From Ctenosaura bakeri (lineage: Eukaryota; Chordata; Lepidosauria; Squamata; Iguanidae): 64,000 nt of DNA. The notes below the pieces were generated by a model. The model saw nothing but the letters and a program-made list of their open reading frames with translations, did not search any database and was not told the origin of the DNA. Position numbers and translations under genes: made by a program. The stretch spans positions 1-64,000 of the forward strand of contig CAOLHI010000393.1 of assembly GCA_948474755.1 (NCBI GenBank), given 5' to 3'. Within the stretch, counting starts at the first letter, position 1; each line of letters opens with the position of its first letter. Below are positions 45,399 through 56,300 of the stretch, piece by piece.

Positions 45399-45645
45399 CT
45401 TGTCTGCTGAAGAAAGTAGGATGTTAATGTTGTCCCACAGTAGAGGGCAAGGGATGGATAAATAATGAAACTTGCAGGGAAAAAGCCAACTGCTACAGTG
45501 GTAGGAATGTTTTTGGATTTTTTTTTGCCTCTTAAAAAATGAGTGGCAGCTTTGGAATATGGTAAACAGGACTACACACATCTTTTCAATAACAACAATT
45601 TAGTTAAAATAACTTGTTACACAGAGCAGCAGCTAACTTTACAGG

Positions 45646-45950
45646 TATACCTGCACTACCTCATTACATCAGCTTGATACTACTTTAACTGTCATGGTTC
45701 CATCCTAAGGCATCCTCGTGAGGTACTATGAATTCTATGCTAAAGAAGTCTAGTGTACATCCCAGAACTATTGGTCATGAGAAAAGGATCTGAGGAATCA
45801 ATCAAGATAACCTTAGGAAAAGTAGTTCAGGAGAATACATATTCTAGCAGAGAAGTGTAAGTAGCTGTTAAACTACAGATCCCACAGTTCCCTAGAGTGG
45901 GTATTAACAGTTAAAGTACTATTAAGCTTGTAATGCAAAAGCATCTTAAG
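45646..45950. mobile_element. Decayed foldback MITE family A
   Basis: Left-arm traces ACCTGCACTACCTCATTACA and GTCATGGTTCCATCCTAAGG. Right-arm traces AACTACAGATCCCACAGTTC and ACAGTTAAAGTACTATTAAG. Strongly diverged. Confidence 0.45.
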
Positions 45951-46374
45951 AAACACAAAATTAACTGAATAGTCCCAGGATTTCTTTGGCCACAGAGGTG
46001 ATGCAAGTCCCAACCTGAACATAAAGAAACCAAGACCTACTAGCATTGAAATCTTCTAAGCCCATTCTATTAAAGAGGCAGCACTGAACAGCAGCAACTT
46101 AGAAAAGAGCTTCAAAATGTATGAAGAATGGCCATCCCTCTTGAAAGGCTTGCTATAACAGTGAGGTGATATCAACATTCATTCATTCATTCAATCATTT
46201 ATGTAGTACCATCACTATACATGGTGCTTTACAAGTAAAAGAACAACAAAACAGTTCCCTGCCCCCAGGCTTACAATCTTGTGACCATCTTCCTGTCCCA
46301 TAGCTGCCACAGACTCCCACTGTGCTGGCACAGAAAATGTATTCAAAATTCTTTAACTTCTTTATGTCTTCGAG

Positions 46375-46712
46375 TTGTCCCAATCAGGAGGAACAGTCCC
46401 AATTAATCCTCTGCCATTCCAGTTTTTCAGCTGCTTTAAACATGTCCCAGTTTCTCTCTCCGTCTCCCCTTTTCCCTTTGTATTCAGCATATTTCCATTG
46501 TTGCAAACTGAGTTCAAAGTGAAAAAGTAGCTTGCATTCAATTAACTCAGCAGGGAGAAAAGAGTGCAATCTTCCACTTCCCAGTAGGCTCAGGCAAAAG
46601 CAAATCGCTGTAGTCTCCCCTCACTTGTGTATTCTTTTCCCATCTTGACTTCAGTCTGAGGTGGCTTAGCTGCACATATCCCAGTCTTCATCTGTGAAAT
46701 TTGGAGAGTATG
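46375..46712 (-). mobile_element. Unclassified repeat family G, copy 3 (inverted)
   Basis: Reverse complement of family G: TTTTTCAGCTGCTTTAAACA, CAGGCAAAAGCAAATCGCTG and CTTCATCTGTGAAATTTGGA match the copies at 9357 and 44045. Ends about 110 bp before exon 5. Confidence 0.75.
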
Positions 46713-46823
46713 CTTCTCCCAGAACTGTATCAATTTCCTGTTCTCCAAAAACATGATTTGCTTTGCAGCTGGAATGACCTACTACTCATGTTCTAGCTTT
46801 TAAACCTTGCCTTCTGTCTACAG

Positions 46824-46936
46824 GGTGACTGAAGAAAGCCATCCTCCCAGCAAACAAGTAAAACCCCTCTTCAGGCATTTCCGGCGCATCGATTCGTGCC
46901 TTCAGACACGGGTTGCTTTCCGTGGCTCAGATGAAA
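46824..46936 (+). CDS. RAPGEFL1: RAPGEFL1 exon 5 (residues 256-293)
   Basis: 113 nt after acceptor CTTCTGTCTACAG. With AA from exon 4: KVTEESHPPSKQVKPLFRHF RRIDSCLQTRVAFRGSDE. The block KQVKPLFRHFRRIDSCLQ is strongly conserved with mammals and links the REM region to the RA-like region. The donor is AAA|GTGAGT, leaving A to form Ile with TC of exon 6. Confidence 0.95.
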
Positions 46937-47221
46937 GTGAGTACTAAAGCAGAGGTGGGAATGGTATGGCTCTCCCAGTATGGAGGGACTGAAATTCTCA
47001 GCTGCCCTAGTAAGAATAGCCAATGGGGAAGGTACCGTATGTTGGGAGTGGCAGTCCTACCACATAGGGAGGGCCATGTTATTCCCACCCTTGCAATAAA
47101 GAGAGAGTTGGGTGGTGGAGGCAGTAAGGTGAGTTCAGACTTGGATTGTCTTTCAGAGTCTGATGAATTCAACGGGAGGAGATGTTGAATAATTTCATTC
47201 TCAAATATTTTTCTTTAAATA

Positions 47222-47345
47222 GTGGTGGACAACTTGTGGCCTTTCAGATGTTGTTGGATTGCATCTTCAATCAGTCTCAGCCTGTATATATAGCCATTGA
47301 TACAGCATCTGTTTAGCAATACCTGTTGGATCACAGGTTGCCAAC
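47222..47345. repeat. Palindromic family B copy
   Basis: GTGGCCTTTCAGATGTTGTT GGATTGCATCTTC, then ACCTGTTGGATCACAGGTTG. Same arms as 35653-35770 but decayed. Confidence 0.5.
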
Positions 47346-47674
47346 TCCCACTTTAACTAGATAAAAACATGTAGGCTTCAGACCATTTATCTGGCTACAA
47401 TGTCTTGCAGTTCTCCATGACCATTTCAGAAAGGTTTTTCCGCTTCCCAGCCTTCAAAAGAGATTGAATGTGGGGACCTTTTGCAAGCAAAATAAGTGCT
47501 CTACCATTGAATTATGACCAGTTCCCGTAGACAAGAGAGGTTAGGAGTTGGGACTCCCATAGAAGGGAATAATGTTGAGTACAAAGGGAACAGTGGAAAT
47601 GGTAGAGGTTTTCAAGGTGTGAAGTGAGAAATAGGGGATGGAGGCACTTGGCCATAGAAATACTTTAAATAAAT

Positions 47675-47887
47675 TATTGTTGTTGTGTGCCTTCAAGTCA
47701 TTTCTGACATATGGATACCCAAAGGTGAACATATCATAGGGTTTTGTTGGCCAAATTTGTTCAGAGAGGGTTTGTCGTTGCCTTCCTCTGAGGCCGAGAG
47801 AGTGTAACTTGTGAAAAGTCTCCCAACGGGTTTCCATGGCCAAGCAGAGATTCAAACCCTGGTCTCCCAGTGTCCTAGTCCAACTCT
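47675..47887 (-). mobile_element. tRNA/Bov-B SINE with intact 12-bp target duplication
   Basis: Full minus-strand copy. The tail is TATTGTTGTTGTGTGCCTTC with TCTGACATATGGATACCC; the head contains AAACCCTGGTCTCCCAGTGT and CTAGTCCAA. Exact duplication CTTTAAATAAAT at 47663-47674 and 47888-47899 shows LINE-type target-primed insertion. The end of the head (GGCTCTC) is missing, so it is slightly 5'-truncated. Confidence 0.93.
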
Positions 47888-48390
47888 CTTTAAATAAATA
47901 CATATTAAATAATAACATACAAAGAGGAGTATATTGGGTCTGCTTTCCTTCAACTTGAGCCCAGCCTCAGTAACTGAGGGTATATAGTTAAAAAGTAGTG
48001 AACAGATTTTTAACTATATTTTGTTAAGATGCGCTCTGCATGTGCTCAGCTACAGTGAAAACACATTTTGTGGCTAAGTTTTAGAAAATTCAGATTAACC
48101 TTTGGAAGCAGACTTCGCTGTATAATTACAAGAAGTTGCTAGGAAGATGTAACCTTCTATCTAACATTCCAAAAGTATAAAAGTATTTTTGAATTTGGTG
48201 TCTCGATACAAGCATTGCTGGCTTAAAATTCAGCCCAGGAAGCATGCTGTTCAAATTATTTTAAAAGCATCCCCGAAATTAAATTCCCTAAGAGAAATTT
48301 GAACTTGATTAAACATCAGGTTTTAATTTAGAAATTTTGAAAGAAAAAGAAAGGCAGATTTCATTTGTGCTTTGGCAGTAACAGTTTATG

Positions 48391-48606
48391 GAACCAGCAT
48401 GGTGTAATGTTTTGAATGTTAGACTAGGACTCTAGAAACCAGGATTCAAATCTCTGCTAAACCATGGAAACCTACTGAGACAAGTCATACCCTCTCAGCC
48501 TCAGAAGAAAGCAATGGCAAACCCCTCCGAATGAATCTCTCCAAGAAAATCTTATGATAGTGTTGCCATAAGACAGAGTTGTCCTGGTGGCACAGAACAA
48601 CAACAA
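48391..48606 (+). mobile_element. tRNA/Bov-B SINE
   Basis: GAACCAGCATGGTGTAATGT, AAACCAGGATTCAAATCTCT, CTCAGCCTCAGAAGAAAGCA, then tail TGTTGCCATAAGACAGAGTT and CACAGAACAACAACA. Most complete central block in the window. Confidence 0.9.
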
Positions 48607-48639
48607 AGCATGAATTAAATGATTTTTTTTTTTTTTTTT

Positions 48640-48832
48640 GAGAGCCAGCATGATGTGGTGGTTTGAATGTTGGACTATGTCTCTGGAGACCAGGGTTCAA
48701 TTTCCCACTTGGCCATGGAAACTCACTGGGTGATCTTGGGTTCATAAAATACACTCAGCCCAGAAAACCCCACGATAGGTTCACTTTAGGTTCACACAAG
48801 TCGAAAATGACTTGAAGGCACACAACAACAAA
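48640..48832 (+). mobile_element. tRNA/Bov-B SINE preceded by poly(T)
   Basis: GAGAGCCAGCATGATGTGGT, GAGACCAGGGTTCAATTTCC, tail CACAAGTCGAAAATGACTTG AAGGCACACAACAACAA. A T run of about 17 (48623-48639) immediately precedes it, and another SINE ends 34 bp upstream. Confidence 0.9.
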
Positions 48833-49140
48833 TAATTCTTTTGGTTAACTGGACTAATAACCATCCCATCCTAAGATTGTGGAGGCAGATAACAGTATAT
48901 TAATTATGAAATCTGATACCTGGTTGCCAAAATTTGATATGGATTTTTTTAAAAGCCATGCAATACTTTTAATCTCCAAAATCATATGCCACTTGTAACT
49001 TGTGTAAATTGAGAGGTATCCAGCTAAAGAGAAGTCCAAAACTGATGGCCAAAGCCGGTGAGAGTGACTCTTCTCATGTTCTCATTGGCACCTGGTTTGA
49101 TGTGCAGAGCATTCCTGTTGATCTTTGAGGGACACTGTGA

Positions 49141-49735
49141 TGGAGGTAGCTGTTTAGGGCTGCTGGATGCTGACTAGGCAGAATTTTATGGACCATCTGC
49201 AGCTTCCATAATCAGCTTCATTACTGAAAGACAATAATGAGCTTCTGCCAATACTGACCAGTGGCGTTAAGCATTCCCCACAGCCTTCTACCATTAGAAG
49301 CTGGGCCACGACTTGGTAAAGTTCCTTCATGGGACTACTTGAATTGTCAGTGGACATGCTGGCTTGGGATTCTAGTCCAAAAAAATAAGCCCAGGCTCTG
49401 CTGGGCTTCAGCATTTTATGCCCAAAGAAGCTTCTGAACCGTTAGCAAGGGCAGCCCTACGTAGAGCTTATTGTTGTAGCTCAGCCTCCAACTTTGATAG
49501 CATGAACCAAGGTGTCTGGACCTGCATTGGTGAGGGAAGGCCACCACGCAAGTGTTGCTGGTAGAATGCAATCCCCTAGCCACCGCCAAAAGCAAGATAT
49601 TCAGGATAGGTGATGAGTTCAGGAAGCACCTCAAGGCTTTGAGGATCCGTGGACTAGAGGAGGCTGAATTCCATCTCATTCACCTCCATGTTACAGGATC
49701 CCTACTATTTCAGCCTCTTTCTCCAACTTTCATTT
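49141..49735. mobile_element. Non-LTR retroelement relic, family uncertain
   Basis: GGAGGTAGCTGTTTAGGGCT, CAGAATTTTATGGACCATCT and AGCAAGGGCAGCCCTACGTA GAGCTTATTG resemble a common amniote LINE-derived untranslated region. No frame survives. Confidence 0.4.
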
Positions 49736-49872
49736 TTTGACTTCCTGGCATCCAATCTCCAACCATGTTCAGATCCTGCACGGAATTGATACTAGTAGGA
49801 AAAAAACAATAATTATTGTCCTCTTCTAGCTGAAAATTACATCCTTCAGCCTTTTGGCCCTGTCTTTTCTAG

Positions 49873-50040
49873 TCTTCTGCCGTGTCTACATGCCCGACCA
49901 CTCCTATGTCACAATTCGCAGTCGTCTCTCGGCCTCTGTGCAGGACATCCTCACCTCGGTGACGGAGAAGCTCCAGTATTCTGATGAACAGCCGTCACGG
50001 GAGGAAGCTCTCATCCTGGTAGCAGTAGCATCATCAGGAG
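49873..50040 (+). CDS. RAPGEFL1: RAPGEFL1 exon 6 (residues 294-349, RA-like region)
   Basis: 168 nt after acceptor CTGTCTTTTCTAG. Encodes (I)FCRVYMPDHSYVTIRSRL SASVQDILTSVTEKLQYSDE, then EEALILVAVASSGG or E at the junction. The pattern of a beta hairpin followed by a helix is that of the ubiquitin-like Ras-association fold found between REM and catalytic domains in RAPGEFs; this assignment is by analogy. Almost invariant against my recollection of the mammalian protein. Donor GAG|GTAACT leaves G. Confidence 0.96.
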
Positions 50041-51130
50041 GTAACTGTCTCACAGGGGCTGGGAGGAGGGGCAAATTATGAGAAAAGCTTCTCTGCCTTC
50101 TATCCCTTTTCTGCAACCACGAGGCTCATAAAATTTCAAACCTAAGAAAACATAAAGATCAGAAAAGGAGGAAAGGTCACAATTTGCTTTTAGTACATTA
50201 AATGTTGCTAGACAGAAGAACAGCAAATTAGCACTGTTGTTGCTATTCTTGTGGTTGGTTTGAAATGGCACTTGCTTTGCCACCTTTTTATTGGCTCCAA
50301 CTCCTCAGCTTCTAGCAGCCATCTGACATGCAAATATGTAGGAGGTATAGCTTTTTTGAGGCTTGAAAGCTTCACTGACTTTTCTTTGGTGGAAAGCTTT
50401 GCTAACAAAATTATTATGGGTCAAATCACTATTAAAGGAGGCACAGAAAAAGATGGTAATGCTACCTGCTGCTAACAAGGCCATGATAAGAGTTACAGAC
50501 ATTTCAGACTCACTTGAGCAATCTGGATAAATGAGAGTGCAGCAATTAATTAAAAGTATGTCATGGACAATTACTGCTAAATATGATTGATGGTTGTTTC
50601 AGTACAAGAAATTTGGAAAAGGCAGCCTTCTGCTGTTTGTTTTTCCTGTACTTGCATTTTAGGATGGGGGACAGGAAGAGAGAGTCAATATGTTTGGAAA
50701 GTTGTTCGTTATATGACTGGAAAGATCCCAGAATTAAAACACAAAGCTGCAATTAGGGCCAGCCCAGCCATCCTGCTTCCAACAGATCAGTTATAATTCT
50801 CCAAGATGTTTGGATGAAGCAGACTAACGTGAGCTGATCTTCCGAACTTTGCCTCTACACAATCCAGACCACATTGTACCATGGGCATTTGTTTGCAGAT
50901 GACTCAAATAAGTGAGCCAAGCTACATTTTGCAGCAGGAAATCAGGGAGTGGGGGAAGGTTGAGCTACAAGCTAGTTTGATATAGAGTGATGGTTCTCCC
51001 ACATCCTGTCTCATTATGAACAAAAAACTATTGGCCAAAATTCCCCAATAAAAATGTTTTGGGAAATTGCTGTAATGACTATGACAGCTCAAATCATTCA
51101 GTTAATTGTAACTTTTCATCTGAATCCCAG
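50041..51130 (+). other. RAPGEFL1: RAPGEFL1 intron 6 (1090 bp, GT-AG)
   Basis: No mobile element or extra exon recognised. Acceptor CTGAATCCCAG is unusually purine-containing. Confidence 0.85.
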
Positions 51131-51228
51131 AGAAATCTGTGCTACAGCCCAATGAGGAGTGTGTTTTTACAACTTTGGGGATAAACAGCCATCTGTTTGC
51201 CTGTACTAAGGAATCTTTCCCATCACTG
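51131..51228 (+). CDS. RAPGEFL1: RAPGEFL1 exon 7 (residues 350-382)
   Basis: 98 nt. With G from exon 6: [42 protein letters not shown] is the conserved end of the RA-like region. Donor CTG|GTGAGT, phase 0. The following intron (607 bp) contains a MITE. Confidence 0.95.
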
Positions 51229-51488
51229 GTGAGTGCATTTCTTTTTCCTGACCTAAGCTTTTAAGAGTTACCTTTTTCTGGATGCACAGCTCCTAGACTC
51301 TCCCAGCCAGAATGGCCCGTGGGATTTTGGGAACTGCAGCTCCCAAAAAATAACTTTTCTAAGCCTTGGATCTGACTTGTTGCTTTTTTGTATTACTCTC
51401 TCAGCTGGCAGAGCAAAAGCCTAGTTTAGGCTTCTGTAATGTGAATGATAAATCAGTCAGTTCACTGGTGTAAGCCTTTGTATTCCAT

Positions 51489-51699
51489 GATCATTTTCAC
51501 ACTACATAATTATAGCACTGTGAGTCCACTTTAATGACTGTGGCTGCATCGTATGGAATCCTGAAGTTTGCAGTTTGGAGAGGCACCGGTGCTTTCTGGT
51601 TAAGATTTCTGAATACCAGTCCCTCAGCTGCAAACCCCAGGGTTTTATAGGATGGAAAGGGAATCATAGTGTTATAATTGTGTAGTGTGAAAGAAACCT
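51489..51699. mobile_element. Foldback MITE family A in intron 7
   Basis: ATTTTCACACTACATAATTA, GCATCGTATGGAATCCTGAA, then CTGCAAACCCCAGGGTTTTA and TGTTATAATTGTGTAGTGTG with AAAG. It takes up about a third of the 607-bp intron. Confidence 0.83.
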
Positions 51700-51835
51700 C
51701 TGTTGCGTTTATGTGTGTCTGTGGGTTCAGAATGCTGGAATCACCAAAAAGAGCTCTATAAACACTTCTGCCCTTTTCATTTGGTTTCATACTTTTAAAT
51801 TTTTCTTTTCTTGCCAAATTTGGACTATTGTCTAG

Positions 51836-51958
51836 GTCCCTCTCCCTGACGAAATCCAGGTGTCTCCGGGTGACACAGAGATCCACCGTGTTGAAGCTGA
51901 AGATGTGGCAAATCACCTTACAGCCTTCCACTGGGAATTATTCCGCTGTGTCCATGAG
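51836..51958 (+). CDS. RAPGEFL1: RAPGEFL1 exon 8 (residues 383-423, RasGEF domain start)
   Basis: 123 nt after acceptor TATTGTCTAG. Encodes VPLPDEIQVSPGDTEIHRVE AEDVANHLTAFHWELFRCVH E. DVANHLTAFHWELFRCVHE (from about residue 405) is the opening helix of the CDC25-type catalytic domain, which catalyses GDP release from Ras/Rap GTPases in active family members. Phase 0 at both ends; donor GAG|GTGAGA. Confidence 0.96.
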
Positions 51959-53199
51959 GTGAGAAAGCCTAAGCTGTTTGGTAGCTTGTGAGGAATTAAG
52001 AACTGGGCTAGGGAGCTGGAGTAGAAGTTTGGAGACTTTTGCAGTTCAGGAAAGAACAGAGAGAATGTAAGAACCTGGTGCGTGGTCTTCTGGAGGGCTC
52101 AACAGCAGGCCTAAATGCTATTATCCAATCCCTGATTGACGAGCATCTTAATGGATAGAGTCTTAAACATGGAGTGAAAAGTCTTATATTCAGATCCAGT
52201 TCAGACCAGGGCTGGTCCTCCCATTAATTAGAAAGAGTGAGATAACTGCTCCAGGCAGTAGATGCTCAGAGAGGTGATAAGTGGCAGCAACATGATGGGT
52301 CTTTGAATGCCAGGCAACTGCCCAATATTCCCTAAGCTATCCTGAGGTGCACTAGAGGACACTGCCCCTTCACCAGTGTTTAAGTAAGATTCTTATATAC
52401 ATGTGTGGAAGGGGAAGATGGCATTCTTTAATTTAACCAAGAGTTCATTTGAGTATACCCATTCAAACATACTGACTTTGAAATATAGACTGTAAAATGT
52501 GACTGTAAAAATCAATTTCAGAAACAAACATAAACATTGTTCAGTGGGCCTTGGCCTCATTTTAACCTTACAAGCACAGTCTCACATGACTGAAAATTCA
52601 TCTATCTTTTAAAAGTATTCGCTGTGTATTAGAAGATTAGTGTAACAGGAGAAAAGATTAGGCTAGAATCTTTCTCTCTGACGCCTTGATTTCTATGTGA
52701 ATATGTTTTTTTTTCTTGGAAGGAGCATTCATTTATGTGGAACCTCAACACTCTGTATAGGGCTGCTGTACTATTAGTCAAAGTAAGGCTGCTGCCTCAG
52801 GTGAGGGATGCTAAGATGAGCTTACTAGCTGTTCCTTTCTATCATAGGAGAGAGTTTGCCAATGTCCTTCTCTGCACCCACTAATCTGGGCTGATACCCT
52901 GTAAGATTCAACAGACAATCCTGTTAGGTTTTGCATATACAGAATGGAGGTGGAGGTGGAGGTGACATGCACCTCAGGCAGCAAAATATATTGTGAAGCT
53001 GTATTTCTGCATGCCGAAGTGGTATCTTCAAACACATGTTTATCTTCAGAATGAGAGCTAGGTCTCAATCTCAAAGAAAGGCATTATCTATGAAATGGAC
53101 CAGTTGGTGTTATGGTTGTAGGGTAAGGAGAGGAGCTCTTATCTTCAGAGTGGGCATTCAGTGACTGTTGAATTTCTCTCCTCCCTCCCACATTTGTAG
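51959..53199 (+). other. RAPGEFL1: RAPGEFL1 intron 8 (1241 bp, GT-AG)
   Basis: No confident mobile element or additional exon recognised. Acceptor CACATTTGTAG. Confidence 0.85.
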
Positions 53200-53378
53200 C
53201 TGGAATTTGTGGACTATGTGTTCCATGGAGAACGAGGCCGACGAGAGACAGCCAACCTGGAGTTACTGCTGCAGCGGTGCAGTGAGGTTCAGCACTGGGT
53301 GGCCACTGAGGTGCTACTGTGTGAGTCACTGGGGAAGCGGGCCCATCTGCTCAAGAAGTTCATCAAGATTGCAGCAGT
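53200..53378 (+). CDS. RAPGEFL1: RAPGEFL1 exon 9 (residues 424-482, RasGEF domain)
   Basis: 179 nt. Encodes LEFVDYVFHGERGRRETANL ELLLQRCSEVQHWVATEVLL then CESLGKRAHLLKKFIKIAA. The blocks ANLELLLQRCSEVQHWVATE and LLKKFIKIA correspond to structural helices of CDC25 domains (the N-x-x-L..R-x-x-x-V-x-x-W-V pattern). Ends GT|GTGAGT; GT joins A of exon 10 to give Val. Confidence 0.96.
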
Positions 53379-56300
53379 GTGAGTGTTGCATGTCACAGTC
53401 TCTTTCAACTGTGGATTGCTGCTTAAAGATGTACCTGTGCTCTAATGATGTAAACTTAATTCAGTCATCTATACTTTCTTTCCTTTAATATAAGTAGTTT
53501 TCACTAATTTGCCATGTTTGTGTGAAGTTTCATTAGTTATAGAAGTGATTAATGATCTTTGCAGAAGATTGGTCTTAACAGTGGAAATCTTATTTTCATT
53601 TGTGAGTTTGGTTTCTGAGGTTTGAGGAGAAACCGCTTAAAGCATAAGGACAAGAATGTTGTTTTCTTCAAAATTCAGGAAGCTGAATACTGCATCAGCT
53701 ACTACATGTGTTTTTTGCTTCACTCCTACACGATATGATGTACACATAATGTTGGCCATACAACAGAGCAGCCTCTTGTCATACAGTAAGAAACTGATGC
53801 CAAGCCACTGTAACTGATCTAAAATATAAGAAAGCACTTGATGTTGTGATTGTTGTTGCCTTGCTGGTTAGCCAGAGTCTGTGTGGGACTGGTTTTCCAT
53901 TCAGTTAATGTCACCCCTAGATAGCATTCATTTATTGAATTAGCATCAGAGAATGAAAACTTAAGTTCAGGAGTGGGCAGTGTGAAACCCACAGGCCACA
54001 TGATAGTTCCTGGACCCCACTTTTGTAGCCCTGAAGCTTCCCACCACTTTTCCAAAGCTTTCCACTCTCCTCCTCCCGATTTCAGTGTGATTTTCAAGAC
54101 ATTTTTCACCTGAGCTCCAAAAAATATGGAAAAATACATTCAGCTCTTCATAGAACCCCCTCAGGGCCCCCAAATACCTCTATTTTTTTGTCAAGAGTCC
54201 TTCTCAAAATGGTGACATGATGCCATTTTGGGAAGGACTCAGATGAAGATAGAGGCATTTAGGAACATCATCAAGGGTGTCTGTTGGGGCAGCAGAAAGG
54301 AGAAAATTGTTCCCTACACAATTGCCCCTTCTGTGTTTTATCTGCATGGTGTTCCACTTTCAATTCCCTCCAGCAAATCTGACTAGGAATTGAGATGCTG
54401 ACACCACCCTTTGAATGCTTAAATATTTCACCAGTGATTCTGTGTTGACAGCATCCATTTACAGAAGTCCAGATAGGCAAGTCCACCATGCCTTTTTCTA
54501 CCAGGGTTCCTACGTCTATAGAATTACATGGTGGGCAAAAATCCAGTATATGCAGCTTTTGCCAGCATGAAGATGCGGTGATGCAGAAAATCCGTTTGTT
54601 GAATTTGTGCCTGTTACAGAGCTGTTCAAATCACAGTTGCGTTGGTTAGGTGTCAACCCTTCTCATACGCATGGTAGCAATTTGAACAACAAGTAGACAT
54701 TTTTAAAAAAAATTATTTACCTATGGGTAAAAATATATTCCTTTTAAAGAGAATATTGTTGTCAGTAAAGAAAACTGTTGTTCAATTTGATGGGCTTGTT
54801 TCAATTGTGAGCTTTTGGAAAGATGCAGGGAGAAGAGAATTGTTGTCCCTGCAGAGTAAGAGTGAGGCTGGATTACAGACTGCCCCTACCACTGCTCCTA
54901 GATAGCCAGGGTTGGCATAGTCTCTTCCTGAAATCCTCTAAAGCCACTGCAGTTTAGAGGTGCTGCCATACTTGTCACATAGCCTGGAATTGCAATCTTT
55001 TGCTCACTCGCTTTATTTGTCTGGACTTTCTATAAAATGTCATTACCAGCCCACTGCATACCAGTGCTTTCTATGAAAGCATACCAGTGCTTTCTCTCTT
55101 GTCATTTTTCAGACATGAGGCCTTTGTTTCACTTGAAAAATACAGTTGCAGTTCAGTATGTCCAGTGTGTACTAACAAAGAACAGTTGAGGTTTTCAGGA
55201 TTACTGTCCTTTGAAATAGATGCTTTCTGTACTGTAAGAAGGAGAAAGGAGGAGATTGTCTCTTATGGCTTTCTGTTCAGCAAAGAGTACATAACTGATA
55301 CTGTAATAATGTATTACCACTTCATCTTTCCTGTTTCTTGTGTAAATACATTAATTACTAGTTGCCCTCATTATCCTTTCTCTTTACTGCTGATTTGCAT
55401 TAAAAAGAGTGGAATGAGAGGACGCTAGTAAGTCATCCATCTGCTTGGAGAACAGGACTATCTAATTTAGAAGCAGTTAGATACAGAAGCTGCAAGAAGG
55501 AAGTTTCTAATTAAAGTTGCAGGTTATGTTTGCTGAGCAGGACTTCTTAGCAAATATTGGCCACAGAAATGAACTTTATCATGTAATAACAAATGCCATA
55601 TGGTACCACTGTTTTAATTTTGCTTCTAGCTGACTGCAGAAATGCAGTGTCTCACCAAGAATAAAGGACTGTATCCTGGAAGTAACCTAAGACTGATTGT
55701 GCAAACATAGATTAATCAGTCAGTTTGTTTCAAAGAAATGTTTGATAGTTTTCTTTCTTGGAATTAAGCAGATTAGAACTATCTCCACAGGTTTGCTTAT
55801 GGGAGTTGTGATTAAACACCTAAAGGAAAAGTGCTACACATCCCTGAAAGTAAACTTTTTGTTATGGTATGCAGTTAGTGGCAAGGGTAGTTATAATGAG
55901 CTTTTTCATGTTGAGTGAGACCACCACAGTACTGAAAGTGGGGCTGAACCAGGAATTCTAAAGGATGTAGGTGCTTGATTGCCTTGCAGAAAGAGGAGAA
56001 ACAGCAGAACAAGTCATCCAAATTTAGTTTATCTGTATAATTTCTACATGTAATAGAATGCATTTTCTATGTGTATGTATGTGTAAGAATTTTGATTTTT
56101 GATTTATCGGTATAGAATACACTCACATTTGCACATATTTATGGTGTATTCTCAAAGATGTACCATACTTCCTCAGGTTGCTGCTTATCCAAATGGGCAA
56201 GAGGTGAAGTCTAATTATGGTTGGAGGAAGGTGGTAATAATAATATCAACATCAATAACAATAATATAGATTCTCAATCTCAAAGGTGTTACAGGATTCC

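Larger units (their letters stand above)
43353..46823 (+). other. RAPGEFL1: RAPGEFL1 intron 4 (3471 bp, GT-AG)
   Basis: Between donor GTGAGC and acceptor TGTCTACAG. Holds family G copies, a tRNA/Bov-B SINE, foldback MITEs and, at about 46165-46290, a (TTCA)n run with TGGTGCTTTACAAGTAAAAG and CCAGGCTTACAATCTT, a LINE-derived-looking fragment. No other exon found. Confidence 0.88.
46937..49872 (+). other. RAPGEFL1: RAPGEFL1 intron 5 (2936 bp, GT-AG)
   Basis: Between donor GTGAGT and acceptor CTTTTCTAG. Holds three SINEs, two palindromic family B fragments (about 46972-47085 and 47222-47345) and a retroelement relic. No other exon found. Confidence 0.88.

Noticed and set aside
48640..48720. tRNA genes in the SINE heads
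   Set aside because: The tRNA-like heads lack a complete cloverleaf and are joined to SINE bodies; box-A/box-B likeness is expected for SINEs.
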